From: Watersipora subatra | Lineage: Eukaryota; Bryozoa; Gymnolaemata; Cheilostomatida; Watersiporidae | Direction of reading: 5' to 3' | Assembly (NCBI RefSeq): GCF_963576615.1 | Contig: NC_088710.1 | Coordinates: 75,029,019-75,093,018 of the forward strand | DNA: 64,000 nt | Part shown: positions 47,101 to 60,100 of the stretch, piece after piece | Layout of the letters: every line of letters starts with the position of its first letter | Numbering within the stretch: position 1 is the first letter of the stretch | Position numbers and translations under genes: made by a program | The notes under the pieces: generated by a model | Databases searched by the model: none | Seen by the model: only the letters and a program-made list of their open reading frames with translations | Told to the model about the DNA's origin: nothing

Positions 47101-48460
47101 GCGTAAGAACAAGCTTTTTCTGCATAACCCTGTTCTATAATGTGGATTGGCAAAATGTTGGTATCTGGTATTTATTATTTGGTATTTGGTATCCGGTATT
47201 TGGTATCTGGTATAAGGTGTAGTGGATTTTTGAGAATGTAGGAATCTAATGGATGATCATGAAGATCGGGGATATGATCTGAGTATGTAGGTGGCAATTA
47301 TTTAACAACACAGCTCAGCATTTAAGGGCATTTAGACGCTGACCTTGACTGTCCATAAAAACAACGTAATCATAAAGTATAATTTTTGAAAGCGCTCTAT
47401 TTTTGATCAGTCTCCTACACAAAGGGATACCAGCTTGGAGCAGCGTATGGCAAAGTGAACAATATACATTTCTGGTAAAAGAACAATTCCTTTTGGTTTC
47501 ACACCTGTTTCTGAGCTAAGCTAGAGCGTGTTGAGTTGATGATCTAATTTTTGAAATAACAATGTTGACATGGTTTAAAATTGTAAAGTATTGTCTATTT
47601 GTATGCCCTGTATTTGGCTGACGCTGTCACTATTGTTTATGGTGGTAGAAGGGCTGTGTACAGTTCTCCTTAGGGTAAAATTGATATTCCGTGACTTGGC
47701 AGTATTCAGAGACACAAAGTTCTGTTTACATTAAAATGATGCATAATCTGTCGCATGCTGTAGCGGGTTTTAACAAGTAAATGATATTGTTGATTTAGTC
47801 ATGGTTGATATAATTTCAATATATATGCAACAGATGGCATACATCAGACTTTTACATGCCTTCAAATATACTTCCTAAGAATAACGCTATGTTCAATTTA
47901 AAATAGCTAACTTGATACGTAAAAAGGCTTTGAATCATGTTTGTATGTTCTTATACAATAAAAGAATTAAAAGAGTATGTATTTTGAATATAAATTTTTG
48001 ACATGTCGAGACATGGCACATGGTGATGTCACCTATGAAGGTATTAGTGTACTGTGATTTGAGTACCCAATAAAAACAGTGCCTCCGAAGATGAGATGAT
48101 TTGGGCTTACAAAAGATTGTAACTTTTTGAACAGGATTGCTTTGGGTGACTCTAAGAAACTATCAGTTGCTGATATCATTACACATTATTATTACACACA
48201 CTAACTTATCCTAGAAATGCATTAGATGCTACAGCAAAATTAAAAGACATGAAGAAACCATGATTTCCTTTTGTTTCCGAAGTAATCTTATTTTGACTGA
48301 AAAATGAAAAGAGCAGAGGCTAAGGTCATGGAAACTGTTTTGTTTGTAAAACCATTACATTGATAGGACATTACATTGGTAGGACAAAAAACATATTATT
48401 TTTTATGAGTAAAGATATTCGCAGTTGATTAGAAATTGAACAGCAATAAACAAATCCTCT
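44195..48460. other. intergenic region upstream of Alx
   Basis: Small repeats only: GGTTTATTGAT at 44970-45002, CCGCTTAGACCTGTCCATCA at 45135-45205, TGGTAT(C/T)TGG at 47158-47215. The minus-strand open stretch 45744-45995 has a donor-like end but no start and is not called as an exon. The Alx promoter should lie here. Confidence 0.45.
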
Positions 48461-48462
48461 TT

Positions 48463-48602
48463 ATAGTCGTATTATATATACGTATTATATAGTCGTATTA
48501 TATATACGTATTATATAGTCGTATTATATAGTCGTATTATATAGTCGTATTATATAGTCGTATTATATAGTCATATTATGTAGTCGTATTATATAGTCAC
48601 AT
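48463..48602. repeat. 13-bp AT-rich repeat
   Basis: About ten units of GTCGTATTATATA. Confidence 0.9.
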
Positions 48603-48711
48603 CTACATATTACCATAAAAAAGAAGACGAACTTGAGAAAGTAGAGAAAACTAAATGAAAGTGCACGTCTAATTTTTGCTGTTTGTCGACAATTGGTTTT
48701 AGGAAAAGCTA

Positions 48712-48980
48712 TTGACTTCTAGCCTAGAGTAGTTGGTGACTTCTAGCCTAGAGTAGTTGGTGACTTCTAGCCTAGAGTAGTTGGTGACTTCTAGCCTAGA
48801 GTAGTTGGTGACTTCTAGCCTAGAGTAGTTGGTGACTTCTAGCCTAGAGTAGCTGGTGACTTCTAGCCTAGAGTAGTTGGTGACTTCTAGCCTAGAGTAG
48901 TTGGTGACTTCTAGCCTAGAGTAGCTGGTGACTTCTAGCCTAGAGTAGCTGGTGACTTCTAGCCTAGAGTAGTTGGTGAT
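48712..48980. repeat. 24-bp minisatellite, about 11 copies
   Basis: Units of TTGGTGACTTCTAGCCTAGA plus GTAG. A few units have GCTGG for GTTGG. Confidence 0.95.
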
Positions 48981-49714
48981 CCCCCATTTCTTTATTTTAA
49001 TTTGATCTTAATGTTGTTTCCTTGGCCAATGCCAACAAAAGCAAGCCGGGCCATGTAAAAAAAAACACAGGAATTCAACAGTATTTAAAAATTAAATTCT
49101 TTTGATTTAAGGATGTTCTAGATATAGGATGACAAAATGTTTGTGTCTGGTTCAGTGGTTTCTGTTTGTAGGGTGTAGCTTTGAAGGGGTTATACAGAAT
49201 AGTAGATAGGTAGTAGATTAGAGTATTTTAGACAGCACAGATTCAGAAAAACTGTAAGTTCATTGAGCCTGAGGGCCTCCATTCGTTGGTCATAATTATT
49301 TCCATAAAGCCTCCATATAAGGCATCCTCTCTCTAACTGTCTAACACTAAGTTTTTATAGTCTTTCTAGATTCCGTGTATCTCCATATGATCAATATAGA
49401 GACCAGCAAGGGCTGCATACTACAAGATGGATAGGGCACTGCTCTGGTAGAACAACAATAGGCTGGTTGGTTTTATGCCAGCTTCCTGCAGATTGATAAA
49501 GGCATCAGTAGCGGGTCTAGTCTTGAATATTATCTAGTCAACATGATCGGAAAAAAGTAAATGTTTCTAAAACTTACAAATCTTCTGCAAGTCTCTCGGC
49601 CATAGCCCCTTCAACTTTGTATAATAATCTTTCAGCCTTTTCTATTAGGGTTCACTTAAAAATAACGCTCATTATGCCTATATGAGCCTCTAGGCAGCTC
49701 AAAGTGTACTTCAC

Positions 49715-50115
49715 TGTTAACAAATAGAATAACTCTACTGTTAATAAATAACTCTACTGTTAATAAATAACTCCACTGTTAATAAATAACTCTACTGTTA
49801 ATAAATAACTCTACTGTTAATAAATAACTCCACTGGTAACAAATAATTCTACTGTTAATAAACAGAATAATTCTACTGTTAATAGATAAAATAACTCTAT
49901 TTTCAATAAATAGAATAACTCTATTTTTACTGAACAAAATTGCTCTACTGTTAATAAATAGAATAACTCTATTGTTAATAAATAGCTCTACTGTTAATAA
50001 ATAAAATAACTCTAATTTTAATAAATAGAATAACTTTATTGTTACTGAATAAAATAGCTCTAATGTTAATAAATATAATAACTCTATTGTTAGTAAATGA
50101 TTCTACTATTAATAA
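49715..50115. repeat. 19-bp AT-rich degenerate minisatellite
   Basis: About 20 units around AACTCTACTGTTAATAAAT, increasingly degenerate to the right. The minus-strand ORF over part of it is repeat-derived. Confidence 0.9.
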
Positions 50116-50935
50116 GTAGAATCTACTGTCCAATGTTGAAACAATCAAGTTAATACTGTTTTGCCAAAGTCTTTTCTTCAAAATGCGAACACTGAGACAC
50201 AAATAAGGATAACTCCCTACTTAAACCCAGGACTTCTAATCCTACAATGCAAACTTAGCACTGTATATTATCTAAAGGGCTGACGCGTGTTAAGGTAAAA
50301 GCAATATTTTGATGGATTACGTATTATTGGCTAATTAGGGTAGCGGTTTGATCACTATAATATCACTAGCAATCACATGCAAACAGAAGCCTCGCTGCTG
50401 TTGATTAGAAATGGAGATAAACAAAGCGTGGTATCGTTACTTTTCCTACGACATATCAAATTTCAGCTTCACAAGATGTATTTTATTTCACTGACACACT
50501 GAAGCACATGTACGCATAAAACTCACTGTTTGTTTGAACGCTTCTTTTTTAGTATTTCCTATCATATTTGGCATGTCTAAGGTCTCTATTTTTACTAGGC
50601 AAAGGTGTCATGACATCTCGCTACTTTGTCAAAGTTTGACAGCTATTTCATTATCGAGAACTGTTCTGTAAAAAAATATGATATGAAGTGAGATAAGAAT
50701 ATGATATGAAGTGAGATAAGGTGTAAAGATAAAAATGCAGAAGTGAGGTGACACAAGTTCATGAGAGTAGAAGGTGGAGAGAGAAGAAGTCAAAGAGAAA
50801 CTATCATGGAGGAAAGAGCAAAAGAAATAAGGGTGAAGAGGCTTCATTAACTTTTGTTAAAATGTAAAAAAAGGCTCGTTAAGAAGACGAAGAAGTTGGA
50901 TTTATTAGCTAAAAAAAAGGGTCCGAGTTGAGGAT

Positions 50936-52275
50936 GTACGCGGTGTAATACTCACTACACTAACTAAGTACGCGGTGTAATACTCACTACACTAACTACA
51001 GTACGCGGTGTAATACTCACTACACTAACTAAGTACGCGGTGTAATACTCACTACACTAACTAAGTACGCGGTGTAATACTCACTACACTAACTAAGTAC
51101 GCGGTGTAATACTCACTACACTAACTAAGTACGCGGTGTAATACTCACTACACTAACTAAGTACGCGGTGTAATACTCACTACACTAACTAAGTACGCGG
51201 TGTAATACTCACTACACTAACTAAGTACGCGGTGTAATACTCACTACACTAACTAAGTACGCGGTGTAATACTCACTACACTAACTAAGTACGCGGTGTA
51301 ATACTCACTACACTAACTAAGTACGCGGTGTAATACTCACTACACTAACTAAGTACGCGGTGTAATACTCACTACACTAACTAAGTACGCGGTGTAATAC
51401 TCACTACACTAACTAAGTACGCGGTGTAATACTCACTACACTAACTAAGTACGCGGTGTAATACTCACTACACTAACTAAGTACGCGGTGTAATACTCAC
51501 TACACTAACTAAGTACGTGGTGTAATACTCACTACACTAACTAAGTACGCGGTGTAATACTCACTACACTAACTAAGTACGTGGTGTAATACTCACTACA
51601 CTAACTAAGTACGCGGTGTAATACTCACTACACTAACTAAGTACGCGGTGTAATACTCACTACACTAACTAAGTACGCGGTGTAATACTCACTACACTAA
51701 CTAAGTACGCGGTGTAATACTCACTACACTAACTAAGTACGCGGTGTAATACTCACTACACTAACTAAGTACGCGGTGTAATACTCACTACACTAACTAA
51801 GTACGCGGTGTAATACTCACTACACTAACTAAGTACGTGGTGTAATACTCACTACACTAACTAAGTACGCGGTGTAATACTCACTACACTAACTAAGTAC
51901 GCGGTGTAATACTCACTACACTAACTAAGTACGCGGTGTAATACTCACTACACTAACTAAGTACGCGGTGTAATACTCACTACACTAACTAAGTACGCGG
52001 TGTAATACTCACTACACTAACTAAGTACGCGGTGTAATACTCACTACACTAACTAAGTACGCGGTGTAATACTCACTACACTAACTAAGTACGCGGTGTA
52101 ATACTCACTACACTAACTAAGTACGCGGTGTAATACTCACTACACTAACTAAGTACGCGGTGTAATACTCACTACACTAAGTACGTGGTGTAATACTCAC
52201 TACACTAACTAAGTACGCGGTGTAATACTCACTACACTAACTAAGTACGCGGTGTAATACTCACTACACTAACTA
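50936..52275. repeat. 32-bp satellite-like array, about 42 copies
   Basis: The unit begins GTACGCGGTGTAATACTCAC. Almost every unit is identical. The only recurrent change is GTACGCGG to GTACGTGG (four units), a CpG transition. One unit is lengthened near 50998 and one shortened near 52178. No spacers, so it is not a CRISPR. Confidence 0.97.
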
Positions 52276-53986
52276 AATGGTTTAGTTCTCTCCAAGTCAC
52301 TTGGATTTAAACTATAAACCAATGGAATTGGCTCAGTTAGAATGTTGTTCCCAGGAAAGTACCAGATATGGTATGACACGGGACATTCTTTCACGTTACA
52401 AACCATTTTTCGGGTCATTAATCAATTATTGCGCAACAAAATATCTTTAAATATTTTAACACGCAGGGCAATATTTGAAATGAAACCCTCTGCTAGAGCT
52501 ACAGCATCGGATCAGAAAAAATTAACTTTACAAACATCATTTAAAGCCTCGGAATAATCAGATGACAAGATAAGGAGAGGCTGTTGTTACCCAGCATTTT
52601 CATCTACATGTATCAGCAACTGAAGGAGTCTCAACCCTAGCATGTTATTATGGGAGAACTGAGAAGGGGAGGACTTAGCCATGAAATGTCTTTATACCTG
52701 TGGAGAAGCTAAAAAATATATTCAATGTCGTGTATGCCTTAAGATGTTTAAGAGAAGTTAAAAACTATATTGCATACAAACAGCAACTTCTTTATTTTAG
52801 ATAATAAATGGATCTTTTCTAGACTTTGCCTAAAGTCCTTATTAACTTTGCAAGAAATTTAATAAACTCGAGAGCTTGCAAGTTATGTGTGATTTTCTTA
52901 AATGCTCTGATGAACGAACAAAAGGAAACCTGATAGTTCCACGATTGGCTGACTTATAAAGTAGCTGTGAGGAAGAACAGCTATGTTGTAACAGCTATAT
53001 GTTGTATATTTTGTATATTTAGGCAGTTGTTACTAAGTCATAGATTTAAACTTTAGTTGCACATACAAAAAATTCCTTAAAGGGCTGGCTAATCCTTACT
53101 TTACTAGAGAGAATTTTTCAAACTAAAATTTTATGTTAATATATTAAGTGCAATTTTTTTTAAAAAACATTGGGAAAAAAGTTATTGAAGTGAGGTTAAC
53201 TTTAGTCATGACAAAATATAGTGTTAGCAATACCTTTAACTTGCACAATTCTGCTGCATCACGAGTAAGAATTTTTTCTATTTGCTAGTTCAACAGTTAA
53301 GGAATGACAACTTCAGATTCGTATTGACTGAGAGTTTTCTCATTAAGTATGATTAATCCCATGATATTTAAGCACACTAGGGGGTGAATTCATAACTGCT
53401 TGATCATTCGAATTAATTTTGTAAAATAGGTGCTATAACAAATCTGGAACAAACTTAATGTAAAAGTAAGCTGTATGGAAATTTATCAATGTGACATAAA
53501 TCAAAGATTCTGCATGATGTTAGTAAAAAAGATAACCAGTTATGAACAAAATCAAATGTGTGACTTGAAGAAAATGACGATTACAATTCAAGCAAGTCTG
53601 ATTTGAGCTTACTCATAATTCCAAAAGACAAGAGAAGGTAAAATCGATATCTAGATATTTAACAATCAATTCTCTACCAGTTTTTATAACATGAAATGCA
53701 GTTGCCAATACTTGCAGTTATATACATGTACTATATTTACAGACATGTACTTTACTTGAATGCGTATACGATTGAGTAGAGCAGAGTAGTTGTCTGCTCG
53801 CTCGAATCTAATTTTAATTAGAGCTAGCCCCTCACGTTTCGGTGTTGAAAAAGTACGTCTATAGTTCTACGGTAAACGCATCCATTTCGTGTTCTTTCAA
53901 TGACCTCTTCTCTCAACTTATAGAAGAAACGATGTAACCTCTGAAAGTTAACATAGCCATGCTTATTCGTGTCGTAACTTGCTAGC
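52276..53986. other. intergenic DNA and bystin upstream region
   Basis: No gene recognised to about 53700. The last 200 bp (53780-53986) is less AT-rich, with a CACGTTTCGG and a pyrimidine run CCTCTTCTCTC near 53905. It is the likely bystin promoter/5' UTR, by position only. Confidence 0.45.
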
Positions 53987-54124
53987 ATGGGTAAGTTCAA
54001 ATCAAAAAAAGTAAGGAACGACCCCCTTTTGGCTCAATTATCAGAAGACAAGTCAGTACGCCAAAATCCTCGAAAGAAGGACAGTCAAAGAAGTGGTGTG
54101 GTAACGGAGCAAAATCCTGAGGAG
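53987..54124 (+). CDS. BYSL: bystin exon 1
   Basis: 46 codons, ending EQNPEE at GAG|GTAAAT, phase 0. Lys/Arg-rich as in other bystins. The start codon region ATGGGTAAGT contains a perfect donor-like sequence. Confidence 0.9.
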
Positions 54125-57100
54125 GTAAATAATTAACATCAAAAAGATCAGATTGTTGCCAATCAATTACAACCCAAGTCTGACGCTCAATGCATGTCGT
54201 CTGAGCTTATTATAATATTAGATGTTTTAGATTACGTATATGTGTATTGAAAATTTTTGCTGTATGCTAAAGTGTCCAGTCTGCTCTGAACGCTACTTCT
54301 TAAAGGTATAGCCGACGCGTTCTCGGAAATTCAATTCATAACTCTTAAAAACACATTAAACAAATCCTAAAATCTCTTTGCTAGTAAAAACACAATGAGA
54401 CGAAGAAAAGCTTGTATTTTTATTTGCTTATTGCAAAGTGGTTAACGGTCAACTAAACACAACTATTATCTGGGCCGCATACGAAGGACAACCAAAGTCT
54501 GTTTATGCTTTATCTCTGCTCTTCTTCGACTGTCTTTAGTCACCAGGGCTGTATTGTCCAAAGAAAAAGTGGTCAGGAGACTTTCAATTAGTAGTTGCGG
54601 ACGGCCCGACTGGTCGTGCGGGGAGGGTCTGGGAGGGGAGCTGAAGCGCCCTCCCAGAGAAGGGGGGTTCGGGGGCCCTCCCCCGAGAAAATTTTGAGAA
54701 TTAGAAGCAACATTAAAGCGTTTTAAAGTGTATCTTGTACTATTTAAGATGGTTATCCAGGTCCTGCCAAGGTGAGTCATTTCATGTCTTGCAAAGAGAG
54801 CTTGCTACAGAGTTACATACATGTAGTTTGAATTGTAACCATGTACAGTCATACTTCGACTTACGAGCTTAATGCGTTCCGAGACTGAGCTCGTATGTCA
54901 ATTTACTCGCATGTTGGTGCAATTTATTTATATATAGAACAATTAAATATGTATTGATTGGTTTCCATACTCTAAAAATGCAAATAAAACACTCAAAACA
55001 AGATATTGTAACAGAAAGAACGTGATGGTTATTGTCCTAACTTACCACAAGCAACAAATAAAAAATAATGCAAGGAAATGTGTTAAATTAAAATGTAAAA
55101 TTAAATACATACAATAGCAGCTAACGCTAGCATTTGCCAGAGAGGGAGATATCCTAGGGAGTTATAGAGAGTTATAGGGAGTTATCTTTCATTACAACAG
55201 TTGACTTTGATAAATTTGAATTTTATTAAAGTTTTAAAAAACAAACTTAGAAACAAACTAAAAGCAAACTTTCAATTTTAACGTAACGTAATTAAAATTT
55301 CTTCGACGTTCATAGTTTGAAGTTTCTCGCTGGTTAGCTAATTTTTCCTTCGTTTCGCCTTCCCGACTAACCGGCCGTTTTAAGATCTAAGGACGTTTGC
55401 CTTTGTCACCCCTTTTAACATGTTGCGATTGGGACGAACACAGGTGTCGTCACAAACGGTTAATGGTACGACCACTAGCCAACTTGTCCGAATGTTAATA
55501 ATTTTGATAGATAGCACCGGCCTTTTTACATAGCATCGGTCAGTTACGCTGTCACCGGCCAATTGTCTATCTTTTATCCAATGCCTGAGCAGTCTCTCCG
55601 TCAACAATCGTGAAGATCGCTGCGCCGTTTAGAAACTATAGTTAGTCTTTTTGCGAACTAAATAAATGCCCTGAATATAATCCTTCTGTTTGATAATTGT
55701 GGATGTATTTCTGTCATATTGCTGAGCTAGCTCAATCACGCATTCCCATTTCGCATATTTTTCAATAGTTTTCCGTTTAATATAAATTGTTATCATTTGC
55801 TTTTTCTTTGCATTTCATCTTTCATTTTACTGGCAAACTTTCGGTCTACGTACAGTACATTTAATTCACATAATTCTGCACTGAAAATCGTGCGCAAGAA
55901 AACCACAGTACAAAATTATAACCTGAGCAGTTGGAAAATACAGAGTGATGCTGTTCTTATAAAACACCTCCGGCCTACTTGGCAACTGACTCACGTGCTC
56001 GTATCTCAAACATGGCTCGTATGTTAATGCTAAAACTTGCTTAAAAGCTGGCTCGTATCTCAAGTTTCTCGTACGTTGAAGCACTCGTAAGTTGAAGTAT
56101 TACTGTATATGTATATTTACATTTATATTCATAAATATACATACATGTACATGTGTACATAGAAGACTAATTGTTATAGCTTGACACTTGTCTTTTAAAA
56201 TTTAAATTTAAGAGCACCTGCTTTAGTTACATAAATAAGTATAAATAATATATTACATTCACCAAGGAAAGACAACAAATAGATTACTTGGCCTGCTTAA
56301 AACTTACTATGTTTAAATTATGGCCACCTAGGAATACAATGACCAACAAACTTGGCCTGCAAACACGAACATACATGTACATGTGTACATAGAAGATTGA
56401 TTGTTATAGCTTGACACTTGTCTTTTAAAAAGCTCTTCTTCTGTCAATGTGTCCATGCAGACCTGTCAACCTGGTGCTATACAAATGAGGGAGAAATTAG
56501 CCTCTAAAGCCTCGTGCTAGCGGAAAAGTTTTTAAATCGGGACCTAAGCCGGTTAACATTGTATTTCAGCTCTAAAATTATGCTTAAGTGAATTACAAAA
56601 ATATCAAAACAAATCACGGGCAACTTTTATGAAATTAATGTTGTACATTACAGTTCTGCAAAAAAACATTGTATCATATCCATGGTGATGAACATAACTT
56701 AAACACAAAACTCTCAAAAGTTTACTGTAAACGAATTTGGTAGTTAGACAGGGATTCTATATCATCTCTACATTTGAGTCTGCACTGATTTGGGATGAGG
56801 TAGCTGCTGCTCCTTGATGTTTTAAATTGTAGGTTTTGGCGGACTTTTTAAGGTTTTTGAGTAGGTCAGCTTTCAACTCTGTTTCAAAGCAGCAGGTAGA
56901 AAAGTTTATTTTGGTGGCTATCAGAGCATTCACCGTTTCGGAACATAGGTCAGCCCTAGCCTCGGTATGTATTTTTTTAAGCATAGAAAAAACGCGCTCT
57001 GTTGCTGCATTGCTGTGAGGTATGCAGAGAATGGCCCTCATTAAAGTCGTCAGTAAGGGATAACGCTCTAATGCCATAGCATCCCAAAACTTTGCTGGTG

Positions 57101-60100
57101 TTGATTGCGATGCTGGAGTATCATCTAGCTGCAGGTTGACCCATTCCTGATGAATAAGGTCGAGATCAGCAGGCTGCGTAAATATGCCAAGTTCTTTGTA
57201 TCATGTAAAAGATTTCTGCCATGGACAGTCCATGGCAGAAATCTTTTACAACTGATTCTGTATCTATTTCAACATCTTTATATATATACATGTATGTAAT
57301 ATTAGAAGATTATTTAGACAGCCTGCCCCATGGTGTTCCTTATCCTTGTTTGGATTTGCTTCAATACAGAAATGTATCTCTCGCCAACTGCATTAGTGGC
57401 CGGCAAAATCAATACTAGATTAGTGAGCTCCACTTCATCGCTAGTTGCTAGAGCGCAACGTTGCGCTAGAGCGCTAATAATTAGTAGTTGGAAATTCCAA
57501 GTGAATGAGCTTAGACTTAAATTCTTAGTAATTAGCCGCTAAAGATCACTAAAAGGTTGGGGCTGCTCAGCTGCCCAGCCGCCTCAGAGAATACGGGCCT
57601 GTGAATTTTAGTGTCACGTATGACTTCCACTATAATATACACTGCCGATTTCGCAATTTCCGAAATTTTGACAGAAGAAAAGTGCTCCGGATGGTTCCGG
57701 AGTCTCCTAATAGGGCAATACAGTACTGTTAGTCACAATCTGTAAAGTTAAACAATTTTTATACACAACTTTACAAAAACATACAATCAGTCTTACATGG
57801 ATGCACAGACCCTATATTCTATAAATCTCTGAGAAAAACAAAAGAACTTTCATATATGCTTTTATCCCTATGAGTGTTTTATTCTTTCTGAAGTAAGAAT
57901 AGGCTACTGAAGAATTTATAATTTTTTTCATTTAGGTCACTTTGAGTAACATCGAGTTGCTATGCGGGTATAAGAAATAAGTTCAAATCGCTCTTGGTTT
58001 TAGCTGATATATGAGATGCCACTGGCTTCACTGCATCGGCCATGTATAACTTCAATGAAAATAGTTTTTGAAATTTTGCACGCCTAATAGATTGTTGTAG
58101 CTGGTGTTATGCTACCGCAATTTATTTATACCTGTGAGATAACAAATCTGTTTTGAGAGATATTGATCATGTTGTGAGATCAGACTATCAGTTCTTTGTT
58201 TGTTAGCTTATTTCTTAAAACTTATTGTCTATTTCATTTATTGAAAAATATTTATTAAAAGTTATAAATACAAAAAAGAAGATGCAATGATGACCCACAT
58301 GTACAGTAGCATAGCAGTAGTTCTACAGTTTAACAGATACAGTCAATCTAAATTATCTACCCATAAAGCAATAGTTCAGATCTGTTTGTCAGCACTTATC
58401 ATCGTGCCGCTGTGTTATTGCTCTCAGCTTACGGTATGAATATACAGCCTAAGCTGTTTAACTACAAGGTAGAATGATACCGTTAATAATTGACTATTTC
58501 ATGACTGGTATGTTTGTTGCTTTGTCTACTGTCTACGGCCAACTAGTTCAAGTATATAACAGCTGCAGCTTTTTATCATGCTGTGAAAGTTTGCTAACAG
58601 GACCATGGATATTACTTTTACCAGTTTGGAAAGTAATCGACCCACCAAAGCATTTTGCTTCTTAAGTATACACAGGTTCTCAGTTTTTTAAATCTTATTT
58701 TGACCCCAGCCACGGTGATAGCATTGTCATAATGCTGAAGTGTGCCCCAGCCACGGTGATAGCATTGTCATAATGCTGAAGTGTGCCCCAGCCACGGTGA
58801 TAGCATTGTCATAATGCTGAAGTGTGCCCCAGCCACGGTGATAGCATTGTCATAATGCTGAAGTGTGCCCCAGCCACGGTGATAGCATTGTCATAATGCT
58901 GAAGTGTGCCCCAGCCACGGTGATAGCATTGTCATAATGCTGAAGTGTGCCCCAGCCACGGTGATAGCATTGTCATAATGCTGAAGTGTGCCCCAGCCAC
59001 GGTGATAGCATTGTCATAATCCTGAAGTGTGCCCCAGCCACGGTGATAGCATTGTCATAATCCTGAAGTGTGCCCCAGCCACGGTGATAGCATTGTCATA
59101 ATGCTGAAGTGTGCCCCAGCCACGGTGATAGCATTGTCATAATCCTGAAGTGTGCCCCAGCCACGGTGATAGCATTGTCATAATCCTGAAGTGTGCCCCA
59201 GCCACGGTGATAGCATTGTCATAATGCTGAAGTGTGCCCCAGCCACGGTGATAGCATTGTCATAATGCTGAAGTGTGCCCCAGCCACGGTGATAGCATTG
59301 TCATAATCCTGAAGTGTGCCCCAGCCACGGTGATAGCATTGTCATAATCCTGAAGTGTGCCCCAGCCACGGTGATAGCATTGTCATAATGCTGAAGTGTG
59401 CCCCAGCCACGGTGATAGCATTGTCATAATGCTGAAGTGTGCCCCAGCCACGGTGATAGCATTGTCATAATCCTGAAGTGTGCCCCAGCCACGGTGATAG
59501 CATTGTCATAATGCTGAAGTGTGCCCCAGCCACGGTGATAGCATTGTCATAATGCTGAAGTGTGCCGAGTATTGTTTATAAGGTTCCCTTATTCATTCAT
59601 TTTTACTGGATCTGAACTCCTTCAAAGCAATTTTCCTTGCGTGTGATGTACCAAATTAACATGGCACCTGGTTTATGCATGACATGACTGTCATAAATTG
59701 GGAAAAGCAAACTCGTGTCATCTTTGTGAGTGGCATGCTCATATCAACCATTCAGACATGAAGTAGGCCTACTGTCTCATTTTTAACATCTAAACACAAA
59801 GTGTTGAAAAAGGCCTATAATAAATCCATGTTACAGTCAGGAGTCACTTAGGTAAGCTTGTGGTTATTTACTATGTATTACTGACAGCAATGTGAGACTA
59901 GTGAAAGTACCCTTTGTTTCATATTTAGCTTTAATGATCTTCTGGTTCTTGCTATTCATTCTAACAGCCAACTCTACCACAAAAGTGTAGAGCTGCACCT
60001 CATGTTCTTCCAAATCGTGATAGTCCAATTTGCAGGACATTTGGGTGACTGGCATAAGAAATATGTGTTGAGCTCTATAATAAATCTAAAACCAACTGTT

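Noticed and set aside
50936..52275. Regular array that could be mistaken for a CRISPR
   Set aside because: The 32-bp units are directly adjacent with no unique spacers, no cas genes are present, and the context is a split-gene animal genome.
54466..54780. 104-residue minus-strand ORF with a Pro/Gly-rich centre
   Set aside because: The Pro/Gly run is the GC-rich island read as protein; no domain or conserved ends.
55380..55607. 75-residue ORF as a pogo transposase
   Set aside because: It lies inside a pogo-like element but shows neither a DDE nor a helix-turn-helix signature.
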